Shown here: one piece after another, positions 1 to 11,458 of the stretch
How positions within the stretch are numbered: position 1 is the first letter of the stretch
Layout: each line of letters begins with the position of its first letter
NCBI RefSeq assembly: GCF_026625705.1
Contig: NZ_CP113059.1
Span: 248,001-312,000, forward strand
DNA: 64,000 bases
DNA from: Pedobacter sp. SL55
Lineage (GTDB): Bacteria; Bacteroidota; Bacteroidia; Sphingobacteriales; Sphingobacteriaceae
Reading direction: 5' to 3'
Notes under the pieces: model-generated
The model's input: the letters and a program-made list of their open reading frames with translations, nothing else
Told to the model about the DNA's origin: nothing
Database searches by the model: none
Program-made: the position numbers and the translations under genes

Positions 1-1431
1 TGTATTGGGTGCCCTATTACCCAAACTTTGATCGGTAATGGTCATATTCTGATAACGTACCGATGCAGCGTTTTCAGTAAGGGCTCGGTACACATTTAAT
101 CGCCCGCTGCCCAACAAGCCTGCATAATTGGTATTTTGGGCATCAACATCATCGGCAGCTGCCCTTAGTATTTCGCCTATTTGCAAACCGGTATAGTTTG
201 GATATTTTGCTTTTAGTAAAGCTGCTGCGCTAGCTACCAAAGGTGCAGCCATAGAAGTGCCAGATTTAAAGCCATAGGTATTTCCGTAAATTGTATTATA
301 AATTCCTTGTCCGGGAGCAGAAATATCTACATAAGTACCATAATTAGAGCCAGAAGCTTTGGTATCATTTGAGTTTAAATTAGCCACAGCAAGTACCCCA
401 TCAAAAGCGGCCGGGTAAATAGGAATGTCATCTCCCGAATTGCCAGCAGCAGCTACCACTAAGCAGCCTTTGCTAACGGCATAATCAATCATCTCTTGGC
501 CAAACTGACCGCCGCCAACACCACCCCAAGAACAATTGATGATATGGGCACCTTTATCTGCAGCATACTTGATACCTTCGTAACCTTTGTAAATAGATCT
601 CGGTGCATCATCAGCGCCAGCTTTTACAATTAATAACTTGGCATTTTGGGCAATAGAGGCTACCCCTAATCCATTATCTGTAACGGCACTGGCAATACCA
701 CTTACGTGCACACCGTGATCCGCTTCACTACTTTTTACATTAGGGTCGTTATCGCCAATCATGGTACTGGCAGAAGCACCACAGAAATCCCAACCGGCAT
801 AATTATCTACATACCCATCGCCATCGTCATCAATTCCATTTACTGGATCTGCTGTATTGTAATAAATATTTCCAGCTAAATCTTGGTGTGTAATTTCCGA
901 ACCAGAATCTACAATGGCAATTACCACTCCCGAAGAGTTTTTAAGTACATCCCACGCTTGTGGCGCTTTTAACTGTGTAAGATACGCCTGTGACCCGTAA
1001 GCTGCATCATTTGGGGTATACCAAGTGCTATGAATGTAACTAGGCTCTGCATATTCAATATTATCGGTCTGTAAAAGTGTATTAATTACCGTTTCTATAT
1101 TGGCATTACCTTGATATTTTGCATGATAGTAGCGTTCGAAATGATAATTAACCCCATTATTAGCAAAGGTCTGATCTGATTTTGCATTTTGGTTGAAAAC
1201 TGGTTCTAAAATGCTTAAAGAAATACCATTGGCACTTAGCTGTGCCGTTGTACTTTGTGTAGCTACATCTAACCTAGCACCACTTTTAAATTTGATAATT
1301 AGCGAATTGGGCAGATAGTCTTTTGTAGTTACGCCAGCTGGAAGTTTAAACTTAATTTTATTAGCCGGTGTTTGATCTGTAAATCCAAACAGGATGAATA
1401 AAAAGACAACTAAAAGGTATATTTTTCTCAT
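1..1431 (-). CDS. Secreted S8 (subtilisin-family) serine peptidase, C-terminus cut by window edge
   Basis: An open frame of 477 codons runs from an ATG at 1431 to the left edge of the window without a stop, so the 3' end is missing. The protein starts with a signal peptide (MRKIYLLVVFLFILFGF) followed by a propeptide-like region of about 150 residues. The catalytic triad is visible: Asp175 in AIVDSG, His239 in DHGVHVSG and Ser393 in GTSMAAP; the oxyanion Asn lies in AAAGNSG. This makes it an exported subtilase, probably active in the periplasm or outside the cell, possibly with a C-terminal sorting domain beyond the window. Substrate cannot be told. Confidence 0.93.
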   Translation of the reverse strand, partial: MRKIYLLVVFLFILFGFTDQTPANKIKFKLPAGVTTKDYLPNSLIIKFKSGARLDVATQSTTAQLSANGISLSILEPVFNQNAKSDQTFANNGVNYHFERYYHAKYQGNANIETVINTLLQTDNIEYAEPSYIHSTWYTPNDAAYGSQAYLTQLKAPQAWDVLKNSSGVVIAIVDSGSEITHQDLAGNIYYNTADPVNGIDDDGDGYVDNYAGWDFCGASASTMIGDNDPNVKSSEADHGVHVSGIASAVTDNGLGVASIAQNAKLLIVKAGADDAPRSIYKGYEGIKYAADKGAHIINCSWGGVGGGQFGQEMIDYAVSKGCLVVAAAGNSGDDIPIYPAAFDGVLAVANLNSNDTKASGSNYGTYVDISAPGQGIYNTIYGNTYGFKSGTSMAAPLVASAAALLKAKYPNYTGLQIGEILRAAADDVDAQNTNYAGLLGSGRLNVYRALTENAASVRYQNMTITDQSLGNRAPNT

Positions 1432-1565
1432 GAAATTATAGCGTAAGGCTAAGTTACATAATATTTGATACCAAACCATAAGTTGCTTATGCGCCATTTG
1501 GCAAAGCCGATTTAAAAAACAAGTTAGAATGCTTAATTTTCAGAAACAAACTGGCGCTATAGCTT

Positions 1566-1675
1566 ATGTCAGAGGTGGCTAAAAAGATGGCTGGATGTAT
1601 GGTGGTGGTTTTACTGATTTAGATGGACATAAATGGAACGTTTTGTTCATGGATTTTAGTAAATTGAATTTTTAA
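1566..1675 (+). pseudogene. Remnant of a VOC (glyoxalase/PhnB-like) family gene
   Basis: Only the C-terminal end is recognisable. The frame ending at TAA 1673-1675 reads DGWMYGGGF, then DLDGHKWNV and LFMDFSK, which is the typical C-terminal metal-site strand of PhnB/VOC proteins. The ATG at 1566 reads MSEVA in one frame and the conserved tail lies in another; the two join if the five-A run at 1581-1585 is lengthened by one. No N-terminal half is present upstream, where the subtilisin gene starts on the other strand. It is a decayed fragment; the family call is from memory of the motif. Confidence 0.5.
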
Positions 1676-1758
1676 TTCGCCACAGATGCACAGATTTTTT
1701 TGATGAAAACCAACAACATCTTAAAAGATTGGTGTATCTGCAGCTAAAAACCAAAACC

Positions 1759-2187
1759 ATGGTAAGAATATATTTTAAAATCGAAATTGATGCGCCAAAG
1801 GAAAAAGTATGTAACGTTCTTTTAGGCGAAACCACCTATCCACAGTGGACTGCTCCTTTTGCTGAAGGTTCTAGGGCAATAACCGATTGGCAAGTAGGTA
1901 GCAAAACTTTATTTGTAAATGCAGACGGCGACGGTATGATCTCGAAAATTGCAGAGCATATTCCAAATGAGTACATTTCTATACATCATTTAGGGATGTA
2001 TATGAAAGGAGTAGAAGATTACGAAAGCGAAGAAGTGAAGAAATGGGTTGGCGCTGTTGAAAGTTACAAGTTAAGCGCTAGAGATGGCAAATCTTTGTTA
2101 AGTATAGAAACCGACACTACTGAAGAGCACCAAGGTTATTTTGAAGAAACTTGGCCAAAGAAGGTTAAGGAGTTGGCAGAGGCTTAG
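1759..2187 (+). CDS. SRPBCC (START/AHSA1-like) domain protein
   Basis: A 142-residue protein starting MVRIYFKIEID. I chose the ATG at 1759 over the TTG at 1729 because the SRPBCC fold begins here: the first strand leads into APKEKV (helix 1) and the TTYPQW turn that is typical of AHSA1-like proteins. It is cytosolic, with no signal peptide or membrane segment. Such proteins bind hydrophobic ligands or act as Hsp90-cochaperone-like domains, but no specific function can be given. It stands alone, between the VOC remnant and a palindromic repeat. Confidence 0.8.
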   Translation: MVRIYFKIEIDAPKEKVCNVLLGETTYPQWTAPFAEGSRAITDWQVGSKTLFVNADGDGMISKIAEHIPNEYISIHHLGMYMKGVEDYESEEVKKWVGAVESYKLSARDGKSLLSIETDTTEEHQGYFEETWPKKVKELAEA

Positions 2188-2242
2188 GTTATATTATTGT
2201 TATTGCGAGATGGTTAGTTCTCATCAGCACCACATTCTCCTT

Positions 2243-2355
2243 CGTTTCGAAACGTAGCGCAGCGAAGTGAGAAATCTAATCAATTGCAAAATCTTGTCTT
2301 ATACTAAAATAACAAGTCGTTAGATCTCTCCTCGTACCTCGTTCGAGATGACGGA
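2243..2355. repeat. Palindromic dispersed repeat, copy 1 (upstream of GIY-YIG gene)
   Basis: About 113 bp starting CGTTTCGAAACG and ending TTCGAGATGACGGA. It is an imperfect palindrome: GCGAAGTGAGAAATCT on the left opposes AGATCTCTCCTCG and CGTTCGAGATGACG on the right. Nearly the same sequence, in the same orientation, recurs at 2732-2837, and a more distant relative lies at 30272-30352. Confidence 0.85.
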
Positions 2356-2412
2356 ATAAATAAAGATTACGAAAGAGGTGCAGCGAAGAAATTAAAATCA
2401 ACTTTAACCATT

Positions 2413-2712
2413 ATGCAAAAAGGTGGCTCCATCTACATACTCACCAACGTAAACCGCACAGTTCTATATATTGGGGTAACGTCCGATTTATTGTCGCGTT
2501 TGATAGCGCATAGGGAGAAGAAGTATCCAAAGTCTTTTACTGCGAAGTATGGCGCTGTCATCTGCATTTACTATGAAACATTTTTCAGCATAGAAGAAGC
2601 CATCGAACGCGAAAAAGAGATCAAAAAATGGCGAAGAGAAAAGAAAAACAACCTAATTAATTCTAAGAACCCATCTTGGAAAGATTTGTGGGATGAGGTA
2701 AAGGAGTGGTAG
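2413..2712 (+). CDS. Small GIY-YIG nuclease domain protein (UPF0213/YhbQ-like)
   Basis: A 99-residue single-domain GIY-YIG protein. The motif halves are SIY (6-8) and YIG (19-21), followed by Arg29 and His33, and the metal-binding Glu is probably Glu67 in the REKEIKKW helix. The fold is known from homing nucleases and excision repair nucleases, but stand-alone copies of this size have no settled role. The gene sits 57 bp after one palindromic repeat and 19 bp before a second near-identical one, which suggests it may belong to a mobile or repeat-associated unit. Confidence 0.92.
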   Translation: MQKGGSIYILTNVNRTVLYIGVTSDLLSRLIAHREKKYPKSFTAKYGAVICIYYETFFSIEEAIEREKEIKKWRREKKNNLINSKNPSWKDLWDEVKEW

Positions 2713-2731
2713 TTGCAAACATTTTCGCCGT

Positions 2732-2837
2732 CGTTTCGAAACGTAGCGCAGCGAAGTGAGAAATCTAATCAATTGCAAAATCATATCTTATACTAAAATC
2801 GCTAGATCTCTCCTCGTACCTCGTTCGAGATGACGGA
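2732..2837. repeat. Palindromic dispersed repeat, copy 2 (downstream of GIY-YIG gene)
   Basis: A 106-bp direct repeat of the element at 2243-2355. The first 50 or so bases are identical and so are the last 35; the difference is a short indel in the middle. The copies bracket the GIY-YIG gene. Confidence 0.85.
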
Positions 2838-2846
2838 AAAGAGCAT

Positions 2847-2881
2847 AAAAAATCCCCCAAAGTGAACTTGGAGGATTTTTT
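2847..2881. terminator. Bidirectional intrinsic terminator between GIY-YIG gene and icd
   Basis: Stem ATCCCCCAA / TTGGAGGAT with one mismatch and a 7-base loop, with an A-run on the left and a T-run on the right, so it can end transcription on both strands. Confidence 0.8.
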
Positions 2882-2934
2882 CATTATATGATGACTAGGA
2901 ACTAATCCCTAGACACTAATTCCTATTACCTGGA

Positions 2935-5738
<2,804 letters not shown>

Positions 5739-5873
5739 ATGAACAGAGAAGAATTATTGAAATCTAAATGGTTTAAACTCCTACTTCCTATTATTATTTT
5801 GGCTTTGGCTATAGGAATTTATCAAAATGGCTACGCTTTGGGGCAATGGCTGTATGCTAAATTACATCGTTAA
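5739..5873 (+). CDS. Small membrane protein, 44 aa, function unknown
   Basis: ATG at 5739 opens a 44-residue frame ending TAA 5871-5873. It begins MNREELLKSKWFKLL, has one hydrophobic segment of about 15-20 residues (LLLPIIILALAIGIY) and ends in a short polar tail KLHR. The start is preceded by an A-rich leader (AACAAAAA). The amphipathic start plus one membrane helix looks like a real small inner-membrane protein rather than a chance frame, and I have the impression of similar short proteins in related bacteria. No function can be given. Confidence 0.65.
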   Translation: MNREELLKSKWFKLLLPIIILALAIGIYQNGYALGQWLYAKLHR

Positions 5874-5898
5874 GACAGACTTAGTTTCTTAAAATACC

Positions 5899-5906
5899 TA
5901 CCTTTG
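5899..5906 (+). promoter_or_regulatory. Bacteroidetes -7 box upstream of map
   Basis: TACCTTTG fits TAnnTTTG exactly and lies 31 bases before the map start codon. No clear -33 element is seen at the right spacing. Confidence 0.45.
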
Positions 5907-5937
5907 CCTCATTATTTTTGAAGCAAAATTTTAAGCG

Positions 5938-6702
5938 ATGTCTATTACCAACGAAGCCGAACTACAAGGAATGCAAAAAGCAAGCGAAGCAGTGGCCTTA
6001 ACGCTAAAAGCGATGAAGGACTATGCAAAGGTGGGTATGAGCACTAAAGAGCTAGACGATTTTGGCGGTAAAATGTTGGAAGAATTTGGCGCTAAATCGG
6101 CACCCTTTCTTACTTACAATTTCCCGGGATATACTTGCATTAGCGTAAATAATGAGTTTTGCCATGGCATACCTACGGCACAACGAATTTTAAAGGAAGG
6201 CGATTTGATCAATATTGACGTGTCTGCCGAACTCAATTGCTTTTGGTCTGACAATGGTTGCTCTTTCGTACTCGGAGAGGATATTCATCAGCACCAAAAG
6301 TTAGTAAATGCATCGAAAGAAATTTTGCAAAAAGCCATTGCAAACATTAAAGGCGGTGTACGTATTTCGGATATTGGCCATCTCATAGAAACCGAAGCCA
6401 AAAAACGTGGCTACAAAGTGATTAAAAACCTAACGGGGCATGGCGTTGGCCGCAGCTTACACGAAGAACCACATGAAGTGGCGTGCTACAAAGACCGTTT
6501 TAATTTGACCCGCTTCAAAAAAAACTCAGTGGTGGCTATAGAAACCTTTATCTCTACTACTTCTACCATTGCCGAAACTTTAGCCGATGGCTGGACCATG
6601 GTAGGCAACCGAGGCGGCTACATGGCACAGCACGAACATACTATTATAGTTACTGATGGTAAACCTATTATTCTTACCGAAGCTAACGAAATTTGGGATT
6701 AG
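5938..6702 (+). CDS. map: Methionine aminopeptidase, type I
   Basis: 254 residues. The five metal ligands of the pita-bread fold are all visible: Asp94 (INIDVS), Asp105 (WSDNG), His168 (TGHGVG), Glu202 (AIETF) and Glu233 (QHEHT). It removes the N-terminal methionine from new proteins. The gene stands alone, away from ribosomal protein genes, where many Bacteroidetes carry a map gene, so this may be a second copy; that is an inference because the rest of the genome is not in view. Confidence 0.95.
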   Translation: MSITNEAELQGMQKASEAVALTLKAMKDYAKVGMSTKELDDFGGKMLEEFGAKSAPFLTYNFPGYTCISVNNEFCHGIPTAQRILKEGDLINIDVSAELNCFWSDNGCSFVLGEDIHQHQKLVNASKEILQKAIANIKGGVRISDIGHLIETEAKKRGYKVIKNLTGHGVGRSLHEEPHEVACYKDRFNLTRFKKNSVVAIETFISTTSTIAETLADGWTMVGNRGGYMAQHEHTIIVTDGKPIILTEANEIWD

Positions 6703-6862
6703 GGATTAGGAATTAGTGGCTAGGGATTAGGTATTAGTGTACAGTAATAAACTATTTCTTAGTTGAGGATGGTTATTGGTTTTCGATTGTTAACTGGCTT
6801 CGTTTTACCGCTGATTTTGCTGATTTACCAACTCACAACCGACACTCGTAACTCACAACTGC

Positions 6863-7669
6863 TCACTCTTTCAAATTCGCTTTAATAAACACCAATTGGT
6901 AATTAATGGCATCTGCCCAATATTTCCAAGTGTGCCCACCCGGGTTAGTAATAAACGTATGAGGGATGTTCTGATAGGTCAATTTTTCGTGCAGGGCTAC
7001 GTTCACTTTGTAAAAAAAGTCTTCCGTTCCGCATTGCACAATTAAAGCCAACGAGTTTGGTGTTAGTAAATGGGTTAAATTAATTACCGAAGCATTATCC
7101 CACTGTGCGGGTTTTGCAGCATACGTACCTAACAACTTGGCCATATCCCAATTATTTGGAAAAGGCCTAATATCTACTCCACCACTCATACTGCCAGCTA
7201 CACTAAACACATCTTGATGTTTAAACGCAAGATACAAAGCGCCATGCCCGCCCATGCTTAAACCTGTAATGGCACGGGCTTTTTTATCGGCAATGGTTTT
7301 GTAATTGTCATCGATCCATTTTACCAGCTCTTTGGCAATGTAAGTTTCATATTTAGAATTTGGTTGCTCTGGACTATCTAAATACCAACTGTTAAAGTTA
7401 CCATCTGGACATACAATGATCAATTGGTGCTGATCTGCTAAATTTTTAATTGCCGGAACTGTAGTTACCCAATTGGCATAATTACCCGAATAACCGTGCA
7501 ATAGATAAACCACCTGAAATTTACTTTTTTCCTTATAATTTGCCGGAGTGATAACCACTGCTTTAATCTCCTTTTTCATAGATGGGCTATACGTTTTAAC
7601 GGTATCTACGTTTGCTGCAGCAGATTTTAAGGCAAATAATATAAAAAGGGCAAATAATATATTTTTCAT
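6863..7669 (-). CDS. Secreted alpha/beta-hydrolase esterase (esterase D/antigen 85-like)
   Basis: About 268 residues from ATG 7669; the frame is open nine codons further up, but the signal peptide MKNILFALFILFALKSAAA starts here. The nucleophile elbow is GLSMGG, an oxyanion block is VVYLLHGYSGN, and the last catalytic His is in PGGHTW near the C-terminus. The family includes feruloyl and acetyl esterases and S-formylglutathione hydrolases; the signal peptide favours an extracytoplasmic polysaccharide-ester or xenobiotic esterase. Upstream, TATATTCG (7683-7690 on the reverse strand) is a one-mismatch -7 box. Confidence 0.88.
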   Translation of the reverse strand: MKNILFALFILFALKSAAANVDTVKTYSPSMKKEIKAVVITPANYKEKSKFQVVYLLHGYSGNYANWVTTVPAIKNLADQHQLIIVCPDGNFNSWYLDSPEQPNSKYETYIAKELVKWIDDNYKTIADKKARAITGLSMGGHGALYLAFKHQDVFSVAGSMSGGVDIRPFPNNWDMAKLLGTYAAKPAQWDNASVINLTHLLTPNSLALIVQCGTEDFFYKVNVALHEKLTYQNIPHTFITNPGGHTWKYWADAINYQLVFIKANLKE

Positions 7670-8042
7670 CGTTAAGGACTTGTTAAAGTAACACATCGAA
7701 TATAGGAATTCTTATTTAGTTTCCTCACTGGTAGCTTACGGTTGTTCTACAAATTGAAAAATGATAAATTTCGCAATGCGAATTAAAAACTATTGTACAA
7801 TTTTTAATTATTTGTTTGCTTTAGGCTGTAGCTAACTATTTATTTCATACGTTCTGACCCCTCAAAAGGCTATCGTGTGGACACAAATATTAGTAAATTT
7901 CATTTTCCTTACGCTGTCCCCTCGGAGAGGCGGATGACGCCCTACTGAATTAGTATCCTAATTCACATTAATTTAATTGATTTTCAGCACTATAAAAATG
8001 TATTTACAGAACTGTTTTTTCTGCTTTGCTTCATAGCCTACT
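7670..8042. other. Intergenic region, no gene seen
   Basis: No convincing frame on either strand. The only structure I see is a perfect hairpin TGAATTAG-TATC-CTAATTCA at 7946-7965, which has no U-tract. Confidence 0.5.
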
Positions 8043-8510
8043 TTACCACTTAGCAAATGGTGTAATAGCCAAATTAGAATTTGCATATCTAACATCGTTA
8101 GTTACATTTTCGCCTACCCAATTGGGCAAAGTATAGCTTTCTTGCTCACTGTTCAGTTCAATTTCAGCAACAATAAGACCTTGGTTTAAACCCTCAAAAA
8201 CATCGACTTCCCAAGTTTTACCATTATGCACAACATGATATCTTTTCTTTTCTATCAGTTGTGAGCAAAATTTATCCAACAATTCATTAGCGTCTAGCAA
8301 CGGAATTTCGTATTCGAACTCTAATCTACTTGCACCAACGGCTTTTCCCTTAATGGTAAAATAGCCCTTATCTGCTTTTGTTCTCACACGAATGGTTTTA
8401 TTGGGGTCGGTTTGCAGATAGCCTTGTCTAATTTCAACAAATTCGGCAGCTCCCAATTTATCCCATTCCGCTCGATCAACCAAATATTTATGTTCTATCT
8501 CTATTGCCAT
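8043..8510 (-). CDS. CYTH domain protein (triphosphate tunnel metalloenzyme / class IV cyclase-like)
   Basis: 155 residues beginning MAIEIEHKYLV; the signature ExExK is Glu4, Glu6, Lys8. Further charged strands such as RVRTK, FTIKGK and LEFEYEIP fit the eight-strand tunnel that binds triphosphates. Bacterial proteins of this size are most often inorganic triphosphatases; adenylate cyclase or thiamine triphosphatase activity is also possible. It is cytosolic. It lies downstream of, and on the same strand as, the DinB-like gene, 64 bp away, so the two may be cotranscribed. Confidence 0.9.
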   Translation of the reverse strand: MAIEIEHKYLVDRAEWDKLGAAEFVEIRQGYLQTDPNKTIRVRTKADKGYFTIKGKAVGASRLEFEYEIPLLDANELLDKFCSQLIEKKRYHVVHNGKTWEVDVFEGLNQGLIVAEIELNSEQESYTLPNWVGENVTNDVRYANSNLAITPFAKW

Positions 8511-8574
8511 GATGAAACTTTTTTTAGGCCGAAGATAGCAATTCCATTTACCAATTTTTATCTGGCTTCTCGGC

Positions 8575-9022
8575 TCATCCTTCTAGTAAGCGTCTATGGT
8601 AATTAATTTGGCCTAGATGATAATTGAGGTGGCCCACTAAATGCACCATAAAATATTCTGTGGCAGTTATTTCCGGCAATACCACCAGCGGATAGTTCTT
8701 TTTTAAAATCCTCCTCTGTTAATAAGCTTAGCGAGTTTTTTATAATGATGATGGTATGTTCTAATTGGAAAACAAGCTCTGCTCTTTGTATATCTTTCTG
8801 CGAAAACTCTAGCTCCCGATTTCTTACAAAGTCTGTTTTTCCAATTTCTTTACCAATATAAGTATTCAAATTTCCGATGAGATGTAGCACCAAATTACCA
8901 GCCGAATTGGCAATTCCTGGCGCTATACGCCAAATATTTGCTTCGCTTTTGTAATGTTTCAGTTCAGTGATTACCCTATTTAAATCTCTCTCAAAAAGTG
9001 TTATTAAGGTTTCGTTTAGCAT
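8575..9022 (-). pseudogene. DinB-superfamily (DUF1572-like) protein, frameshifted in a homopolymer
   Basis: From ATG 9022 the frame reads as a DinB-like four-helix protein (LVLHLIGNLN, VRNRELEF) until residue 107 or so, then runs into unrelated residues and stops at 8603. In a neighbouring frame the expected C-terminus follows at once: NYPLVVLPEIT, then MVHLVGHLNYHLGQINYHRR, ending at TGA 8575-8577. The switch is at a run of six T at 8699-8704 (A on the coding strand). The two His of the C-terminal part would complete the metal site. Either a sequencing error or a fresh mutation; the protein would be about 148 residues. Confidence 0.85.
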
Positions 9023-9253
9023 ATTGATCCTGTTTATAATTTTCTGGCTTAAACGCTAATCAATATCAAATTTATCATCCTTTATAGCCTGCTTAAGTAC
9101 GTAGAAAGTTACCCACCTACTAAAACAAATATAAAGACTTATGTATTTCAACGAGTCTAAAAAACAACAAGCTGCATTAAAATCTTCGTGCTTCTTTTTT
9201 AAAGTTTAATCTTGCTGGTACCTATTATTAAAACCATCAAGCACACTCACGGG

Positions 9254-10249
9254 TTATTTTTCGAGTTTAAAATCAGGCATCCAATTCTTAAAGATATTTT
9301 GAATTGTATAAGCTTTCACTTCTTTTTTGGTTAATTGTTTAGCCCATAAAACCCGTTTAGTTGTGTTAGCACCAATACCAGTATTTGCATATTCGGCATA
9401 ATAGGTTGTTTTTTCTTTATTCGGAAACATTGGGTCGCCGGGCCAAGCATGCCAACCCTCGGCAACAATATGCTTGCCTAAACTACAGCCAATAAACACG
9501 GTTTTCGCAAACGGACGCCAAGGCCTACCTAAAAATACTTTTGTGGCGTTTGGCGTGGCAGTTAAATCGCAATCTAAAAACACAAAGCCAAACGTTTGCT
9601 CTTTGGTGGTAGACGCCGCCGTGATGTAAGAGTTAGCCAAACTTTTGATAATGCATTTACTAAACACGGCAGTAGCCTCGCCAAAAATAAAATCTGTGGT
9701 TCCGGTAATGGTGCAACCTTCAAAATAGTTCTTGCCATCTTTAGAAAGATACAAGGTGTCTTGATTTCCGAGGAAATTACAATTTCTTGCGGCGAATCTA
9801 TCTGCCTCTACATTTAAAGCTACTGCCTGGCCTACTGGCCCCGCCGTATTTTCGATGGTTAAATTTTCGATGATACAATCGCTTGCCTGAACCAAAACTG
9901 TGTACGAGGTATAGGTACTATATTTGGTATTACCTGTAAAATCTGTAGTTGGATGCGGCTTTCCAGAATAATCGCCATTGCTGATGGTGGTGTTTTCTTT
10001 ACTTTCTCCAATGAGGTGGATATATTTTTTCCACGCTGGGATCACTAATTTTTCGTTGTACGTACCTGCCTTAATACGGATGATTGCTTTAGACTGCATG
10101 TGATCGCGAACGGAATTAACCGCAGCTTGTATGGTTTTAAAATTTCCACTACCATCCTGAGCTACTATAATATCTTTAACTTGCTGGCCTCCAAATAAAT
10201 TAATGGTTAAACCAACAGCAAAAAACAAACAAAGCATTTTAAATTTCAT
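9254..10249 (-). CDS. Pectinesterase (carbohydrate esterase family 8)
   Basis: 331 residues with a signal peptide. The right-handed beta-helix active-site blocks are all present: GQAVAL (140-145), GNQDTLY with Asp164, GTTDFIFG with Asp186 and LGRPW with Arg242. It removes methyl esters from homogalacturonan outside the cytoplasm, which opens pectin to lyases. Its ATG shares one base with the stop of the upstream esterase (TAATG), so the two are translationally coupled. No pectate lyase or SusCD pair is next to it. Confidence 0.94.
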   Translation of the reverse strand: MKFKMLCLFFAVGLTINLFGGQQVKDIIVAQDGSGNFKTIQAAVNSVRDHMQSKAIIRIKAGTYNEKLVIPAWKKYIHLIGESKENTTISNGDYSGKPHPTTDFTGNTKYSTYTSYTVLVQASDCIIENLTIENTAGPVGQAVALNVEADRFAARNCNFLGNQDTLYLSKDGKNYFEGCTITGTTDFIFGEATAVFSKCIIKSLANSYITAASTTKEQTFGFVFLDCDLTATPNATKVFLGRPWRPFAKTVFIGCSLGKHIVAEGWHAWPGDPMFPNKEKTTYYAEYANTGIGANTTKRVLWAKQLTKKEVKAYTIQNIFKNWMPDFKLEK

Positions 10250-11244
10250 TATCTAAATACTTTTTTAAGGAAGGTATCAATATGGTTTACGGTTTGCGAA
10301 AACCAGGGTTGGTAAAGACAGAAAGAGTGTGGCGAATTTTCAAAAGTTACCACCTCTGTATAAACTCCTTTTTTATCCATTTTCTTTGTAAACTCATCAC
10401 GTCCGGCGTGCATGCGTTCTACCGAACTATTTAAAAACAGAAAAGGAATATTATTTTTATCTGCATAAGTTAATGGCGATGCTTCTTCCCATAAATCTAG
10501 CCGTTCGGTTCGCGGATATCCCAACCACTTGGCCGAAGCGTTAATGCTTTCTTTGTTTTGGGTTTCCCAAGCTTCTTCATGCACAAAAGATAACGTTCCA
10601 TCAATATCAATTACCGTAGCCACATCATTAGCGTATTTGGTATTGCCAAAATTGCCTGAAAGTTTCTGAACATCAGGGGTTAGCCCAACCAAAGCGGCGA
10701 GCTGTCCACCAGCAGAAAAACCGAGTATAGCTACCTTTGCTGTATCGATATTAAGTTTCTTTCCGTTTGCTTTTAACCATCGCACTGCGGCTTTTAAATC
10801 GTAAACCGCCGCTGGATAAAATGCTTCGGTAGATAAGCGATATTCTACTGTAAAACTAGCATACCCACGCTCAGCTAACTGTTGGGCCAACGGAATATGT
10901 TGGCTCCTATCGCCTGAGCGCCATCCACCGCCATGCACAATAAGTATTGCTGGAGTTTTAGCCGCTGGTTTCTTCGGCAAAAACGCATCTATTTTGAGTG
11001 GACGATTTCCTGCATCAGCGTAAGTTAGGTTTCTTTTTTCGATAACTTTTGGCGAAGACTTCTCCTTTACCAATTCGATATTAGGGTACTGCTTAACCGT
11101 TTTCTTAAAATCTTGCAAACTAGAATAGCTGGTATCTCGTACGCCTGTTTTCCAAAGGTACTGTTGAGCTTTTAGGCTAACTACGGAAATGCTAAGAAGA
11201 AAAATAAAGGCTGCTTTTTTCAAAAGATACATTTGGTTCATCAT
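10249..11244 (-). CDS. Secreted alpha/beta hydrolase (BD-FAE/acetylesterase-like)
   Basis: 331 residues with an N-terminal signal peptide ending near residue 26 (SLKAQQ). The oxyanion block is HGGGW (104-108) and the nucleophile elbow GFSAGG holds Ser177; a His near FENSPHSF closes the triad. This matches the carbohydrate acetylesterase/feruloyl esterase branch. Coupling to the pectinesterase downstream suggests it removes acetyl (or other) esters from pectin, so the two-gene operon would strip both kinds of ester. That substrate is inferred from the neighbour. The start could also be the second Met. Confidence 0.88.
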   Translation of the reverse strand: MMNQMYLLKKAAFIFLLSISVVSLKAQQYLWKTGVRDTSYSSLQDFKKTVKQYPNIELVKEKSSPKVIEKRNLTYADAGNRPLKIDAFLPKKPAAKTPAILIVHGGGWRSGDRSQHIPLAQQLAERGYASFTVEYRLSTEAFYPAAVYDLKAAVRWLKANGKKLNIDTAKVAILGFSAGGQLAALVGLTPDVQKLSGNFGNTKYANDVATVIDIDGTLSFVHEEAWETQNKESINASAKWLGYPRTERLDLWEEASPLTYADKNNIPFLFLNSSVERMHAGRDEFTKKMDKKGVYTEVVTFENSPHSFCLYQPWFSQTVNHIDTFLKKVFR

Positions 11245-11458
11245 TGCTTATACTAATTCGGATATAGCACTACCTAACTAGTAGTTAAGCTAGCACTTAA
11301 TCTAAGTGAATATAGTGCATTATCCGTTAGTTATTGCCAATTACTACAGCTGAAATTATGCAATCGTTGCCGTAATACAGATGTACAGAAAGGTTTTTGA
11401 ATTGAGTATTCATTTAACCGCCTCGTAACCTAAAGCTATAGCAAAAATGTTAATCAAA

